Shown piece by piece: positions 8,424 to 16,401 of a stretch of DNA of 38,943 bases. Position 1 is the first letter of the stretch. The number at the start of each line of letters is the position of its first letter. Where the stretch lies: assembly GCA_022826505.1 (NCBI GenBank), contig JAJDUQ010000201.1:1-38943 (forward strand), read 5' to 3'. Below the pieces are notes generated by a model, which was not told the DNA's origin, searched no databases, and saw only the letters and a list, made by a program, of their open reading frames with translations. Source of the DNA: Gammaproteobacteria bacterium. GTDB lineage: Bacteria; Pseudomonadota; Gammaproteobacteria; HK1. The position numbers were made by a program, and so were the translations under genes.

Positions 8424-9458
8424 ATGCTCGACTATCTGCTGCAGTACGGACTGTTTCTGGCCGAAACCCTCACCGTCGTCGCGGCCGTCGCGGTGGTGGT
8501 CCTCCTGGTCGCCGCGCTTGCCACCCGCCGGCGCGGCGGCGGCGGCCCGGAGCGGCTCGAAGTCCGTGATCTGGGGGCACGCTATCGCGAGATGAAGCAG
8601 ACGCTCGAGAGCGGGTTGCTCGGCGCCAAGGAACGCAAGGCCGCCGCGAAGGCCCGCAAGCGCGCGTCGAAAGCTCGCCAAAAGAAGGGCCGCGCGGACC
8701 GACCTCGGGTGTTCGTGCTCGACTTCAAGGGGGACATTCGCGCGAGCGCCGTCGCCTCGTTGCGCGAGGAGATCACCGCGGTGCTGGGATTCGCGCGGCC
8801 CGAGGACGAAGTGCTGGTGCGGCTCGAGAACGCCGGCGGTCTCGTCCACGAACACGGCCTTGCAGCTTCGCAGCTCCTGCGGGTACGCAAGCGCGGCATC
8901 CCGCTGACGGTGAGCGTGGACAAGATTGCGGCGAGCGGCGGCTACATGATGGCCTGCGTGGCGGATCGCGTCGTCGCCGCGCCGTTTGCGGTCCTCGGCT
9001 CGATCGGGGTGCTCGCGCAGATACCGAACTTCCACCGCCTGCTCGACAGCCACGGCATCGACTTCGAGCAGTTCAAGGGCGGGGAGTACAAGCGCACCAT
9101 CACCATGTTCGGGGAGAACACCGACGCCGACCGCGCGAAGCTCAGGCAGGACATCGAGGACATCCACGGCATCTTCAAGAGCTTCGTCACCGAGCAGCGT
9201 CCGGGACTCGACATCGACAAGGTGGCCACCGGAGAGCACTGGCTCGCACGTCGCGCCAAGGACCTCGGCCTGTGCGATACGCTCATCACGAGCGACGACT
9301 ACCTCCTGGAAGCCAACGAGCGCGCCGAACTGGTCGGCGTTCGATTCGTGGCACCCAAGCGGTTCTCGACCCGACTCGCCGAGTCGCTCGCGGTATTCGC
9401 TGGCGGTGCCGAGGCCGCGCTCTGGGCGAGCGAGCGCGACCGGCGTCTGTCGCTGTGA
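8424..9458 (+). CDS. sohB: SohB-type inner-membrane serine protease (peptidase family S49)
   Basis: The 344-residue protein begins MLDYLLQYGLFLAETLTVV, the characteristic SohB start with one N-terminal membrane segment (about residues 5-34). A Lys/Arg/Ala-rich cytoplasmic-like linker follows (residues 69-92). The S49 catalytic serine is seen at Ser171 in KIAASGGYMMA, and the general-base lysine at about Lys223 in GGEYKRT. The ATG at 8424 is preceded by AGGAG with suitable spacing, favouring it over a start 51 bases upstream. The proteins of this family degrade membrane-associated peptides in the periplasm. Confidence 0.92.
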   Translation: MLDYLLQYGLFLAETLTVVAAVAVVVLLVAALATRRRGGGGPERLEVRDLGARYREMKQTLESGLLGAKERKAAAKARKRASKARQKKGRADRPRVFVLDFKGDIRASAVASLREEITAVLGFARPEDEVLVRLENAGGLVHEHGLAASQLLRVRKRGIPLTVSVDKIAASGGYMMACVADRVVAAPFAVLGSIGVLAQIPNFHRLLDSHGIDFEQFKGGEYKRTITMFGENTDADRAKLRQDIEDIHGIFKSFVTEQRPGLDIDKVATGEHWLARRAKDLGLCDTLITSDDYLLEANERAELVGVRFVAPKRFSTRLAESLAVFAGGAEAALWASERDRRLSL

Positions 9459-9721
9459 GGCGGGTCGAGCTCGCGGCGGATCCTGACAACCTGCGCGTCA
9501 GCTCGCGATGCCCGGAAACAATGCCGGCGCTCGGTTGACGCGGAGCAGGTCCGCGTCGTCGAGGCGTCCGAAGGTATCTCCGAACCGGCGTGTGCTGGCC
9601 GAGAAGGTCTGGTCGATATGCCAAATCCGGACTTTCGGCGAAGGCAGCGCCGAGCGTTCCCACGGGCCGGACAGTTCCGTATTCTTCGTCGGCACCCGAA
9701 GCAGCCACCGAGACATCAGAA

Positions 9722-10045
9722 ATGATCGTAGAGCAACGAATTCGCGAAAAGCTCACCGGTGCGCTGTCGCCGGTGCATCTTGAGGTGGTGAACGAGAGCG
9801 GACAGCACAATGTTCCCGCCGGCTCCGAAACCCACTTCAAGGTCGTCGTCGTCTCCGACGCCTTCGCCGGCAAGCCGCGGGTCGCACAGCACCGGATGGT
9901 GTTCCGCGCGGTCGACGACGAGATGAGCGGTGGTGTGCATGCGCTCGCAGTGCATACCTACACCGAAGATGGCTGGGCTCGTGCCGGCGCCGGCGCGCCC
10001 GAGTCTCCAAAGTGCCTCGGGGGCAAGGCGACGGAGAGCGCCTGA
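9722..10045 (+). CDS. bolA: BolA family protein
   Basis: The 107-residue product matches BolA in length and along its full sequence: HLEVVNESGQHNVPAGSETHF, then FKVVVVSDAFAG, then a QHRMVF segment and VHALAVHTYTEDGW. BolA proteins partner with monothiol glutaredoxins in iron-sulfur cluster handling and influence morphology and stress regulation. The histidine in QHRMV and the C-terminal HALAVHTYT segment contain conserved potential cluster ligands. The ATG at 9722 matches the usual BolA start. It is a single gene with a long gap on either side. Confidence 0.93.
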   Translation: MIVEQRIREKLTGALSPVHLEVVNESGQHNVPAGSETHFKVVVVSDAFAGKPRVAQHRMVFRAVDDEMSGGVHALAVHTYTEDGWARAGAGAPESPKCLGGKATESA

Positions 10046-10344
10046 ATCGCTTCGGGCGACTCGGTGCGGGTGAACCGCTGTCCATGCAGGTCCGTTCATT
10101 CGTGACCGACTGACGACGACGAAGGCATGGTTCCTCACGTAGCGGCTTTCGGTCATTCGACGAGTTGTTCGCCACATCGGCGTCCCTGCCGACCCGGCGC
10201 TGGCGCACGGTGGAACCGGCTCGCGCCTTGCGCCGAGGTCAAGACCGACTTGAAATCAACAAGTTGAGTGTCGAGTCGAATTCGTCGGCATCATCTCCGT
10301 CACTCGTCGTCACTGTGTGGAGGAACTGACTGGGGTCGGGTGTT
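10046..10344. other. Gap between bolA and the LacI-family operon
   Basis: No coding sequence was recognised in these 299 bases. The right part (about 10240-10300) is richer in A and T than its surroundings and may contain the promoter for the regulator gene, but no convincing -35/-10 pair was identified. Confidence 0.35.
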
Positions 10345-10381
10345 TGTGAAAACGTTTACACCGAAAATGAAAACGATTACA
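10345..10381. promoter_or_regulatory. Tandem LacI-family operator-like palindromes
   Basis: Two similar elements lie upstream of the LacI-type gene: TGTGAAAACGTTTACA at 10345-10360 and AATGAAAACGATTACA at 10366-10381. Each is centred on a CG step flanked by AAA/TTT-type half-sites, the form expected of LacI-family operators. Their centres are 21 bp apart, two helical turns, so dimers would sit on the same face. They are about 90-130 bases before the regulator start, consistent with autoregulation. Confidence 0.65.
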
Positions 10382-10472
10382 GTCCGAACCCTCCCAGTCG
10401 AGATCCCGTGATGCGCTCGTCGGACAGACCCGTCGGATTCGCTCCCTGTGACCACTCATTCGTTTCTCCCGG

Positions 10473-11519
10473 ATGGCTCGAATGAGCAAGCCGCCCACCA
10501 TCCGCGAGGTTGCGAGTCGGGCTGGCGTGTCGGTCGCCACCGTCTCGCGGGTGATGAATGGTCGGGGGTCGGTCAGCGAGCGGACCCGTCTGACGGTGGA
10601 TGAAGCGATTCGCGAGACCGGGTTTCGTCCCAACGTCATCGGGCGGGGATTGAAGACGGCGCGCAGCGGCACCCTCGGCGTGCTCGTGCCCAGTCTGCGC
10701 AACCCCATCTTCGCGGACGCCGTGCAGGGGATCGAGCATGCCGCGGAAGCGGGCGGGTACCGCATCCTGCTGACCTCCTCGAACTACGTGCCCGAAAAGG
10801 AGGTGGCCGCCATCGACGTGCTGCTGTGCAACCGCGTCGAGGGCCTCGTGCTGACGGTCGCGGACGAATCGACGAGCCGGGCGCTGGAGTTCCTGGGTCG
10901 CGCGCATGTGCCGTTCGTGCTGGTGTTCAACCCGGCCGGCACGGCGAGCCATTCGATCGTCACCATCGACAACTACGCTGCCGCCCGTGAAATCGTCAGC
11001 CGGCTCATGCAGATGGGCCACCGTCGCATTGCGATGATCGCGGGAGACTTCCAGGCGTCGGATCGTTCGAACCTGCGGCGAGAAGGATACGAGCGAGCCA
11101 TGGCAGACGGCGGGTTGCGTCCGGGGCCTGTCATCGAGGTGGGTTTCGACAGCCGCGATCTCGCACGGCACTGCCGCTTCCTGCTGTCCTGCGACCCCGC
11201 CCCCACCGCGCTCTTCTGCTCCACGGACATGCTCGCCATTGCCGCCATCCGGGGATTCGCCGCCCTGGGGCTCGGGGTGCCGGACGACATCTCGGTCACC
11301 GGATTCGACGGCATCGAGGTGGGCCAGTACATGTCGCCGAGCCTCGCGACGGTGGTGCAGCCGGCCGAAGACATGGGCATGCGCGCCGTCGAACATCTGC
11401 TTGAACGTCTGAATGCCGGAGCGCCGGCCACGAATCTGACGCTGCCGTATCGGTTGCGTCATGGAGAGTCCTGGGCCGAGCCCAGGGAAACGACCGCACC
11501 GAAAGGGACCCCGGTGTAG
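10473..11519 (+). CDS. LacI-family transcriptional regulator
   Basis: The 348-residue protein has the N-terminal helix-turn-helix TIREVASRAGVSVATVSRVM and hinge region, then a periplasmic-binding-type effector domain (for example LGVLVPSLRNPIFADAVQGIE and ALFCSTDMLAIAAI, and VTGFDGIEVGQY). Two in-frame ATGs, at 10473 and 10482, are possible starts and neither has a strong ribosome-binding site; the second gives the common MSKPPTI start. It directly precedes the transport operon by 48 bases in the same orientation, so it probably controls that operon in response to its substrate or a breakdown product. Two operator-like palindromes upstream suggest it also controls itself. Confidence 0.93.
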   Translation: MARMSKPPTIREVASRAGVSVATVSRVMNGRGSVSERTRLTVDEAIRETGFRPNVIGRGLKTARSGTLGVLVPSLRNPIFADAVQGIEHAAEAGGYRILLTSSNYVPEKEVAAIDVLLCNRVEGLVLTVADESTSRALEFLGRAHVPFVLVFNPAGTASHSIVTIDNYAAAREIVSRLMQMGHRRIAMIAGDFQASDRSNLRREGYERAMADGGLRPGPVIEVGFDSRDLARHCRFLLSCDPAPTALFCSTDMLAIAAIRGFAALGLGVPDDISVTGFDGIEVGQYMSPSLATVVQPAEDMGMRAVEHLLERLNAGAPATNLTLPYRLRHGESWAEPRETTAPKGTPV

Positions 11520-11540
11520 CCACCAAGGGAACCATCCACC

Positions 11541-11556
11541 TGTGAAATCGATTCGG
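11541..11556. promoter_or_regulatory. Third LacI-type operator-like site before the binding-protein gene
   Basis: TGTGAAATCGATTCGG shares its first seven bases and its CG centre with the two operators upstream of the regulator gene. It abuts the ribosome-binding site (GGGGAG, 11555-11560) of the binding-protein gene, a position where a bound repressor could block elongation or initiation. The right half-site is poorer than in the other two copies. Confidence 0.4.
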
Positions 11557-11567
11557 GGAGAACCAAC

Positions 11568-12575
11568 ATGAAATCTGCAAGGCTCGTCGCCGCCGCTCTG
11601 GGCGCCATCGCGATCACGTTCTCGAACGTCGCTCCCGCCGCCGATGCCATCTGCTACAACTGTCCGCCGCAATGGGCGGACTGGGCAAGCATGCTCAAGG
11701 CCATCGAGAAGAATCTCGGGTACGAGATCCCGCACGACAACAAGAACTCCGGACAGACCCTGTCGCAGCTCATCGCCGAGAAGGACAGCCCGGTCGCCGA
11801 CGTCGCGTACTACGGCGTGTCCTTCGGCATCCAGGCGAAGGAGAAGCAGGTCACCGAAGCGTACAAGCCCGCCAATTTCGACGACATTCCCGACGGGCTC
11901 AAGGACTCGGAAGGGCACTGGTTCACGATCCACTACGGAACTCTCGGCCTGTTCGTGAACGTGGACGCACTCGGTGGCGCGGCGGTGCCGACATCGTGGG
12001 CCGATCTGCTGAAGCCGGAGTACGACGGCAAGGTCGGCTACCTCGACCCGAGCAGCGCCTTCGTCGGCTACGCGGGAGCGGTGGCGGTGAACCTCGCCAT
12101 GGGCGGTTCGCTGGACGACTTCTCGCCGGGCATCGAGTTCTTCAGGAAGCTGAAGGAAAACGACCCCATCGTGCCCAAGCAGACCTCGTACGCCCGGGTG
12201 CTGTCCGGTGAGATCCCGATCCTGTTCGACTACGACTTCAACGCCTACCGGGCCAAGTACAAGGACGAGGCGAACGTGGCGTTCGTGATTCCGCAGGAGG
12301 GCACGGTGGTGGTGCCGTACGTGATGAGTCTGGTCAAGGGCGCACCGAATCCGGACAAGGGCCGAAAGATCCTGGACTTCATCATGTCCGACCAGGGTCA
12401 GGCGATGTGGGCCAATGCCTATCTCCGGCCCATCCGGGCGGAGGCGATGTCCGACGACGTGGCCTCGAAGTTCAATCCGGCCTCCGACTATGCCCGTGCG
12501 GCACCCATCGACTACGCGAAGATGGCCGCGGTTCAGGTCGGGTTCCGTGACCGGTACCTGAACGAAGTCCGGTAG
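11568..12575 (+). CDS. Periplasmic solute-binding protein of an ABC importer
   Basis: The 335-residue protein has a clear signal peptide (MKSARLVAAALGAIAITFSN, probable cleavage after APAADA near residue 27), followed by the fold of family 1 / ferric- and spermidine-type binding proteins: DVAYYGVSFGIQAKEK, HYGTLGLFVNVDALGG, PTSWADLLKPEYDGKVGY and GRKILDFIMSDQGQ. The mature N-terminus contains a CxxC pair (Cys29 and Cys32), unusual for this fold and possibly a disulfide. The ligand is not known. The combination with a phosphodiesterase at the end of the operon suggests an organic phosphate, phosphodiester or phosphonate. Confidence 0.88.
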   Translation: MKSARLVAAALGAIAITFSNVAPAADAICYNCPPQWADWASMLKAIEKNLGYEIPHDNKNSGQTLSQLIAEKDSPVADVAYYGVSFGIQAKEKQVTEAYKPANFDDIPDGLKDSEGHWFTIHYGTLGLFVNVDALGGAAVPTSWADLLKPEYDGKVGYLDPSSAFVGYAGAVAVNLAMGGSLDDFSPGIEFFRKLKENDPIVPKQTSYARVLSGEIPILFDYDFNAYRAKYKDEANVAFVIPQEGTVVVPYVMSLVKGAPNPDKGRKILDFIMSDQGQAMWANAYLRPIRAEAMSDDVASKFNPASDYARAAPIDYAKMAAVQVGFRDRYLNEVR

Positions 12576-12584
12576 GACGCAGTC

Positions 12585-12618
12585 GGGCCGGCGGGGCGGC
12601 GAGCCGCCTTGCCGGTCC
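12585..12618 (+). terminator. Strong intergenic hairpin between binding protein and permease genes
   Basis: Arms at 12585-12600 (GGGCCGGCGGGGCGGC) and 12603-12618 (GCCGCCTTGCCGGTCC) pair along 16 positions, 13 as Watson-Crick pairs and three as G-U in the RNA, with a very tight turn. There is no run of U after it, so it is more likely to be a partial attenuator or an mRNA-stabilising structure than a complete terminator. This would leave more binding protein than permease. Confidence 0.6.
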
Positions 12619-12632
12619 GTGAGCGGCCGGCC

Positions 12633-13454
12633 GTGAAACATCGCGAACTGCACCACCTCACGCTGCTGGTGTTGCCGTCGTTGACGGTGTTCGCGGCGTT
12701 CTTTCTGTTGCCGATGGCACGGCTGGTGATGGTGGCGGGCAGCGGCGACCTGGGCGCCCGTGCCTACGTGGCCTTCCTGACGACGCCGCGCTACCTGGAA
12801 AGCCTGATTGCAACCATCGTGCTGTCCGCGAGCGTGACCGTGGCGACGCTGGCGATATCGGTCGTGTCCGGACTCTTCCTCGAACGCAACCGGTTCTCGG
12901 GACGAAAGATCCTGATCTCGCTGCTTACCTTCCCGCTGGCGTTTCCGGGAGTGGTGGTGGGGTTCATGGTCATCATGCTCGCGGGCCGGCAAGGGCTCAT
13001 CGGAGATATCACGCTGGCGCTCGCCGGGGACAAGCTCGTGTTCGCGTACTCCATGGCGGGACTGTTCATGGGCTACGTCTACTTTTCGATTCCCCGGGTG
13101 GTCCTCACCATCATGGCGGCCGCGGAGAAGCTCAATCCGGCGCTGGAGGAGGCGGCCCGTTCGCTGGGGGCGTCGCCCTGGCTCGTCGTCAAGGACGTCA
13201 TCCTGCCCGGTCTGAAGCCGGCCCTGATCGCGTCCGGGGCCATCTGCTTCGCCACCGCGATGGGCGCCTTCGGTACCGCCTTCACGCTGGCGACCGACAT
13301 CGACGTTCTGCCGATGACCATCTACACCGAGTTCACGCTGAACGCGAACATCGCCATGGCGGCCGCGCTGAGCATCGTGCTGGGCCTGATCACCTGGATC
13401 GCGCTGAATGCGGCCCGTTCGCTGGCCGGCTCCACCGTCGCGGCGGCCGGTTGA
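12633..13454 (+). CDS. ABC importer permease, first subunit
   Basis: The 273-residue integral membrane protein has about six hydrophobic segments, beginning at LTLLVLPSLTVFAAFFLL, and the cytoplasmic coupling motif EEAARSLGASPWLVVKDVI followed by LPGL, the EAA loop that contacts the ATPase. It belongs to the PotB/CysT-like permease group. A TTG at 12609 would add eight residues, but that start lies inside the strong intergenic hairpin, so the GTG at 12633 (MKHRELHH) is preferred. It is the third gene of the operon and is followed after 7 bases by the second permease. Confidence 0.88.
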   Translation: MKHRELHHLTLLVLPSLTVFAAFFLLPMARLVMVAGSGDLGARAYVAFLTTPRYLESLIATIVLSASVTVATLAISVVSGLFLERNRFSGRKILISLLTFPLAFPGVVVGFMVIMLAGRQGLIGDITLALAGDKLVFAYSMAGLFMGYVYFSIPRVVLTIMAAAEKLNPALEEAARSLGASPWLVVKDVILPGLKPALIASGAICFATAMGAFGTAFTLATDIDVLPMTIYTEFTLNANIAMAAALSIVLGLITWIALNAARSLAGSTVAAAG

Positions 13455-13461
13455 GGGAACG

Positions 13462-14331
13462 ATGGGCCGATCGCGCTACTTCCCGATCCAGCTCGCGTTC
13501 ACGCTGCTGGTGTGCGCATTCCTGATCGTGCCCGTGTGCATGTCCGTCATGGCCGGGTTCACGAGCAACTTCTTCCAGGGCATCAAGAGCGGCTTCACCC
13601 TGCGGTGGGTGTTCGAGGTCTGGGACCTGTACGCCGACACCATCTTCCTGTCCATGGGCATCGCCCTGGCCTGTCTCGCGTGCACGATCGTTCTCGGCGT
13701 TCCCGCCGCCTACGTGCTGGCCAAGCGACCAGGGCGCGTCACTCGCATGATCGAGGAGTTCCTGGTGCTTCCCCTCGCCATTCCCGGACTGGCGATCGCG
13801 CTCGCGCTGATCATCAGCTACGGCCAGATTCGGGGGTTTCGCCTGAGCTGGACCTTCATCCTCGTGGGCCACGTGCTGTACACGCTGCCCTTCATGATTC
13901 GCGCGGTGCTCGCGGTGCTGTCGTCCACCGACTTCAAGACCCTGGAGGAAAGCGCCGCAAGCCTCGGGGCACGGTTCTGGCAACGCTTCTTCCAGATCGT
14001 GATCCCCAACTGTCGGTCCGGCATCCTGGCCGGCTCCCTGATGGTGGTGACGCTTTCCATCGGGGAGTTCAACCTCACCTGGATGTTGCACACGCCCCTG
14101 ACGAAGACGTTGCCGGTGGGACTGGCGGACAGTTACGCGTCCATGCGCCTGGAGATCGGCAGCGCCTACACGGTAGTGTTCCTGATCATGCTGATTCCCC
14201 TGCTCATGGCTCTGCAGCTCTGGGGTCAACCCCGCGCCCCTCGCAAGGTCATTCCGGAAGACGACTCGCTCGACGGCGAATCGGGCCGTTCCATCGAGTC
14301 CTCGATTTCTTCCGGCCGCACGAACGCGTGA
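13462..14331 (+). CDS. ABC importer permease, second subunit
   Basis: The 289-residue protein has about six membrane helices, starting FPIQLAFTLLVCAFLIVPVC, and an EAA-type coupling loop EESAASLGARFWQRFFQIV followed by IPN. It resembles PotC-like permeases and should form a heterodimer with the product of the gene 7 bases upstream. The ATG at 13462 follows the stop of the first permease closely and has AGGGA before it. The C-terminal tail after the last helix is hydrophilic and acidic-serine-rich (EDDSLDGESGRSIESSISS), longer than usual for the family but unlikely to affect transport. Confidence 0.9.
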   Translation: MGRSRYFPIQLAFTLLVCAFLIVPVCMSVMAGFTSNFFQGIKSGFTLRWVFEVWDLYADTIFLSMGIALACLACTIVLGVPAAYVLAKRPGRVTRMIEEFLVLPLAIPGLAIALALIISYGQIRGFRLSWTFILVGHVLYTLPFMIRAVLAVLSSTDFKTLEESAASLGARFWQRFFQIVIPNCRSGILAGSLMVVTLSIGEFNLTWMLHTPLTKTLPVGLADSYASMRLEIGSAYTVVFLIMLIPLLMALQLWGQPRAPRKVIPEDDSLDGESGRSIESSISSGRTNA

Positions 14332-14352
14332 GCCAGGATTTCAGGCCGACCG

Positions 14353-15402
14353 ATGATCGCCGGTACCGCCGTCTCCCTGATCGAATGTGCGAAGACCTTC
14401 GCCGACGGCACGCGCGCCCTGTGGCCGCTGAGTCTCGAAATCGAAGACGGCGAGACCGTGGTCTTCCTGGGGCCGTCCGGCTGCGGCAAGACCACCACTC
14501 TTCGAATCATCGCCGGGCTCGAGAGTCCCGATCCGGGCGGGCGGGTGCTGTTCAACGGGGAAGACGTGACGCAGGTGCCAATCGAGCTGCGCAACGTCGG
14601 GATGGTGTTTCAGTCCTATGCCCTGTTCCCGAACATGAACGTCGAGCAGAACGTCGCCTACGGACTGAAGGTGAGGAAGGTCTCCGGCGAAGAAATCGCG
14701 CGGCGCGTTCGCGAAATGCTCGAGATGATGGACATCGTGGAGCTGAAGGATCGGGAGATCGATCAGCTCTCCGGCGGACAGCGCCAGCGGGTGGCGCTCG
14801 CGAGAGCCATCGCGGTGCAGCCTCGCGTGCTGTTGCTCGACGAGCCGCTCACCGCGCTCGATGCGCTGCTGCGCGAGCGCTTGAGAGTGGATATCGACGC
14901 CCTGCTGCGCCGGCTCGGCATCACCGCCATCTACGTCACCCACGATCAGGCGGAGGCCATGGCGCTGGGTGATCGAATCGTGGTGATGAGCCACGGCAGG
15001 GTCGCGCAGGTCGGCACCCCTCGTCAGATCTACTACCAGCCGTCGAACCGGTTCGTGGCCGACTTCATCGGCACCATGAACCGGGTGCGCGGCGTGATCT
15101 CCAACGGAGTGGTCCGGACCGCGGCCGGCGCGATTCCCTGGAGCAAGGAGGGAGCGGGGGAGGTCGAGGTGCTGTTTCGGCCCGAGAACCTGACGTTCAC
15201 CGACCCCGGCGAAGGGCACCTGGCCGGTGTCGTGGAAGCCGCATTCTTTCTTGGCGACCGCACTCGGATCATCGTCAGGGGCGGCGGCGACACGGTGCTG
15301 GTGGTGGAGACCTCGGACCGGCACGAGTTCACGCAAGGCGAGAACGTCGGACTGGTTGTCGGGCCGGATACCCTGACGATTCCGGATGGGGAGGCGCCGT
15401 GA
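14353..15402 (+). CDS. ABC importer ATPase
   Basis: The 349-residue ATPase has Walker A GPSGCGKTT, the Q-loop MVFQSYALFPNMNV, signature LSGGQRQRVALARAIA, Walker B VLLLDEPLTALD and switch YVTHDQAEAMALGDR, all intact. A C-terminal TOBE-type region (residues about 270-345, with VLFRPENLTF) is typical of the PotA/UgpC/FbpC class and often regulates uptake. It energises the two permeases immediately upstream. Together with the binding protein it forms a complete type I importer. The gene is followed after 22 bases by the phosphodiesterase, which is likely in the same operon. Confidence 0.93.
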   Translation: MIAGTAVSLIECAKTFADGTRALWPLSLEIEDGETVVFLGPSGCGKTTTLRIIAGLESPDPGGRVLFNGEDVTQVPIELRNVGMVFQSYALFPNMNVEQNVAYGLKVRKVSGEEIARRVREMLEMMDIVELKDREIDQLSGGQRQRVALARAIAVQPRVLLLDEPLTALDALLRERLRVDIDALLRRLGITAIYVTHDQAEAMALGDRIVVMSHGRVAQVGTPRQIYYQPSNRFVADFIGTMNRVRGVISNGVVRTAAGAIPWSKEGAGEVEVLFRPENLTFTDPGEGHLAGVVEAAFFLGDRTRIIVRGGGDTVLVVETSDRHEFTQGENVGLVVGPDTLTIPDGEAP

Positions 15403-15424
15403 TTCGAAGCATCGAGATGCCGGC

Positions 15425-16246
15425 ATGTTGATTGCACAGATTACCGATACCCATATCAAGACCGAAGGCAGGCTGGCCTACCGGAAGGTGAATACCGCGG
15501 CCAATCTGGCTCGGTGTGTCGAGCACCTCGGGCGACTCGATCCGAGACCCGACATCGTGCTCATGACCGGCGATCTCGTGGACTTCGGGAAACCGGAGGA
15601 GTACCGCCTGCTGCGGCGGCTCATCGCTCCACTGGAGTGTCCGGTCTACGTCATTCCCGGCAATCACGACGATCGCGAGAACCTGCGTCGTGCCTTCTCC
15701 GACCACGACTACCTGCCCGACGACGGGGAGTTCCTGCACTACGCGGTAGAGGACTATCCGGTCCGACTGATCGGTCTCGACACCACGATTCCCGGTGCGC
15801 CGGGCGGGACCTTGTGCGACCGGCGCCTGGAGTGGCTCGACCGAACCCTGGCGCAGGCGCCCGATCGCCCGACGGCGCTCTACATGCACCATCCTCCGTT
15901 CCTGACCGGCATCACCCACATGGACGTCCAGAACTGCGATGCCGGCGATGCCCTGGGCGCGCTGATCGAATCCCACCCTCAGGTGATGAGGGTGATGTGC
16001 GGTCATGTGCACCGACCCATCCAGCTCCAGTGGCACGGCGTGACCGCCTCCATCGCCCCGAGTCCATCGCACTACGTGGCGTTCGATCTGCGCGAGAACG
16101 GTCCACCGTGCTTCGTCATCGAACCCGCGCTCTGCCAGCTTCATCATTGGCGGGAGGACACGGGCCTTGTCAGCCACTTGAGCTTCATCGGCAGTTTCGA
16201 AGGTCCCTTCCCGTTCTTCGACGAGCACGGAAAGCTGATAGATTGA
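15425..16246 (+). CDS. Calcineurin-like phosphodiesterase (CpdA/GpdQ family)
   Basis: The 273-residue metallophosphoesterase shows every metal motif of the class III phosphodiesterases in order: QITDTHIK, LMTGDLVDFG, IPGNHDDREN, YMHHPPF and MCGHVHRPI. It lacks a signal peptide and should be cytoplasmic, acting on what the importer brings in. Family members hydrolyse cyclic nucleotides or glycerophosphodiesters. The ATG at 15425 gives the normal family start MLIAQITDTH; an earlier GTG-type frame at 15386 overlaps the ATPase gene and is not needed. As the last gene of the operon it points to a phosphodiester or related phosphate compound as the transported substrate. Confidence 0.9.
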   Translation: MLIAQITDTHIKTEGRLAYRKVNTAANLARCVEHLGRLDPRPDIVLMTGDLVDFGKPEEYRLLRRLIAPLECPVYVIPGNHDDRENLRRAFSDHDYLPDDGEFLHYAVEDYPVRLIGLDTTIPGAPGGTLCDRRLEWLDRTLAQAPDRPTALYMHHPPFLTGITHMDVQNCDAGDALGALIESHPQVMRVMCGHVHRPIQLQWHGVTASIAPSPSHYVAFDLRENGPPCFVIEPALCQLHHWREDTGLVSHLSFIGSFEGPFPFFDEHGKLID

Positions 16247-16401
16247 ACGCGCGACCGCGCGACACGACCGGTGTTCACGCCCGCCGGTGCAGTTCGTTCG
16301 CGCGCCAATCCGTGTGCGTCGGGTAAGGTGAAGCGCCGAACGATTCCGCTCGGGGTGCGGTCCAAGTGGGCCTGTCCGTGTTATCCGACCGAGGCTCCGG
16401 C

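Noticed and set aside
12609-12632. TTG start for the first permease at 12609.
   Set aside because: It lies within the strong hairpin at 12585-12618, and the GTG at 12633 gives a more natural start.
10377-12992. 871-codon minus-strand frame opposite the LacI regulator and binding-protein genes.
   Set aside because: It spans several real genes and an intergenic region and is biased in composition, with no recognisable domain.
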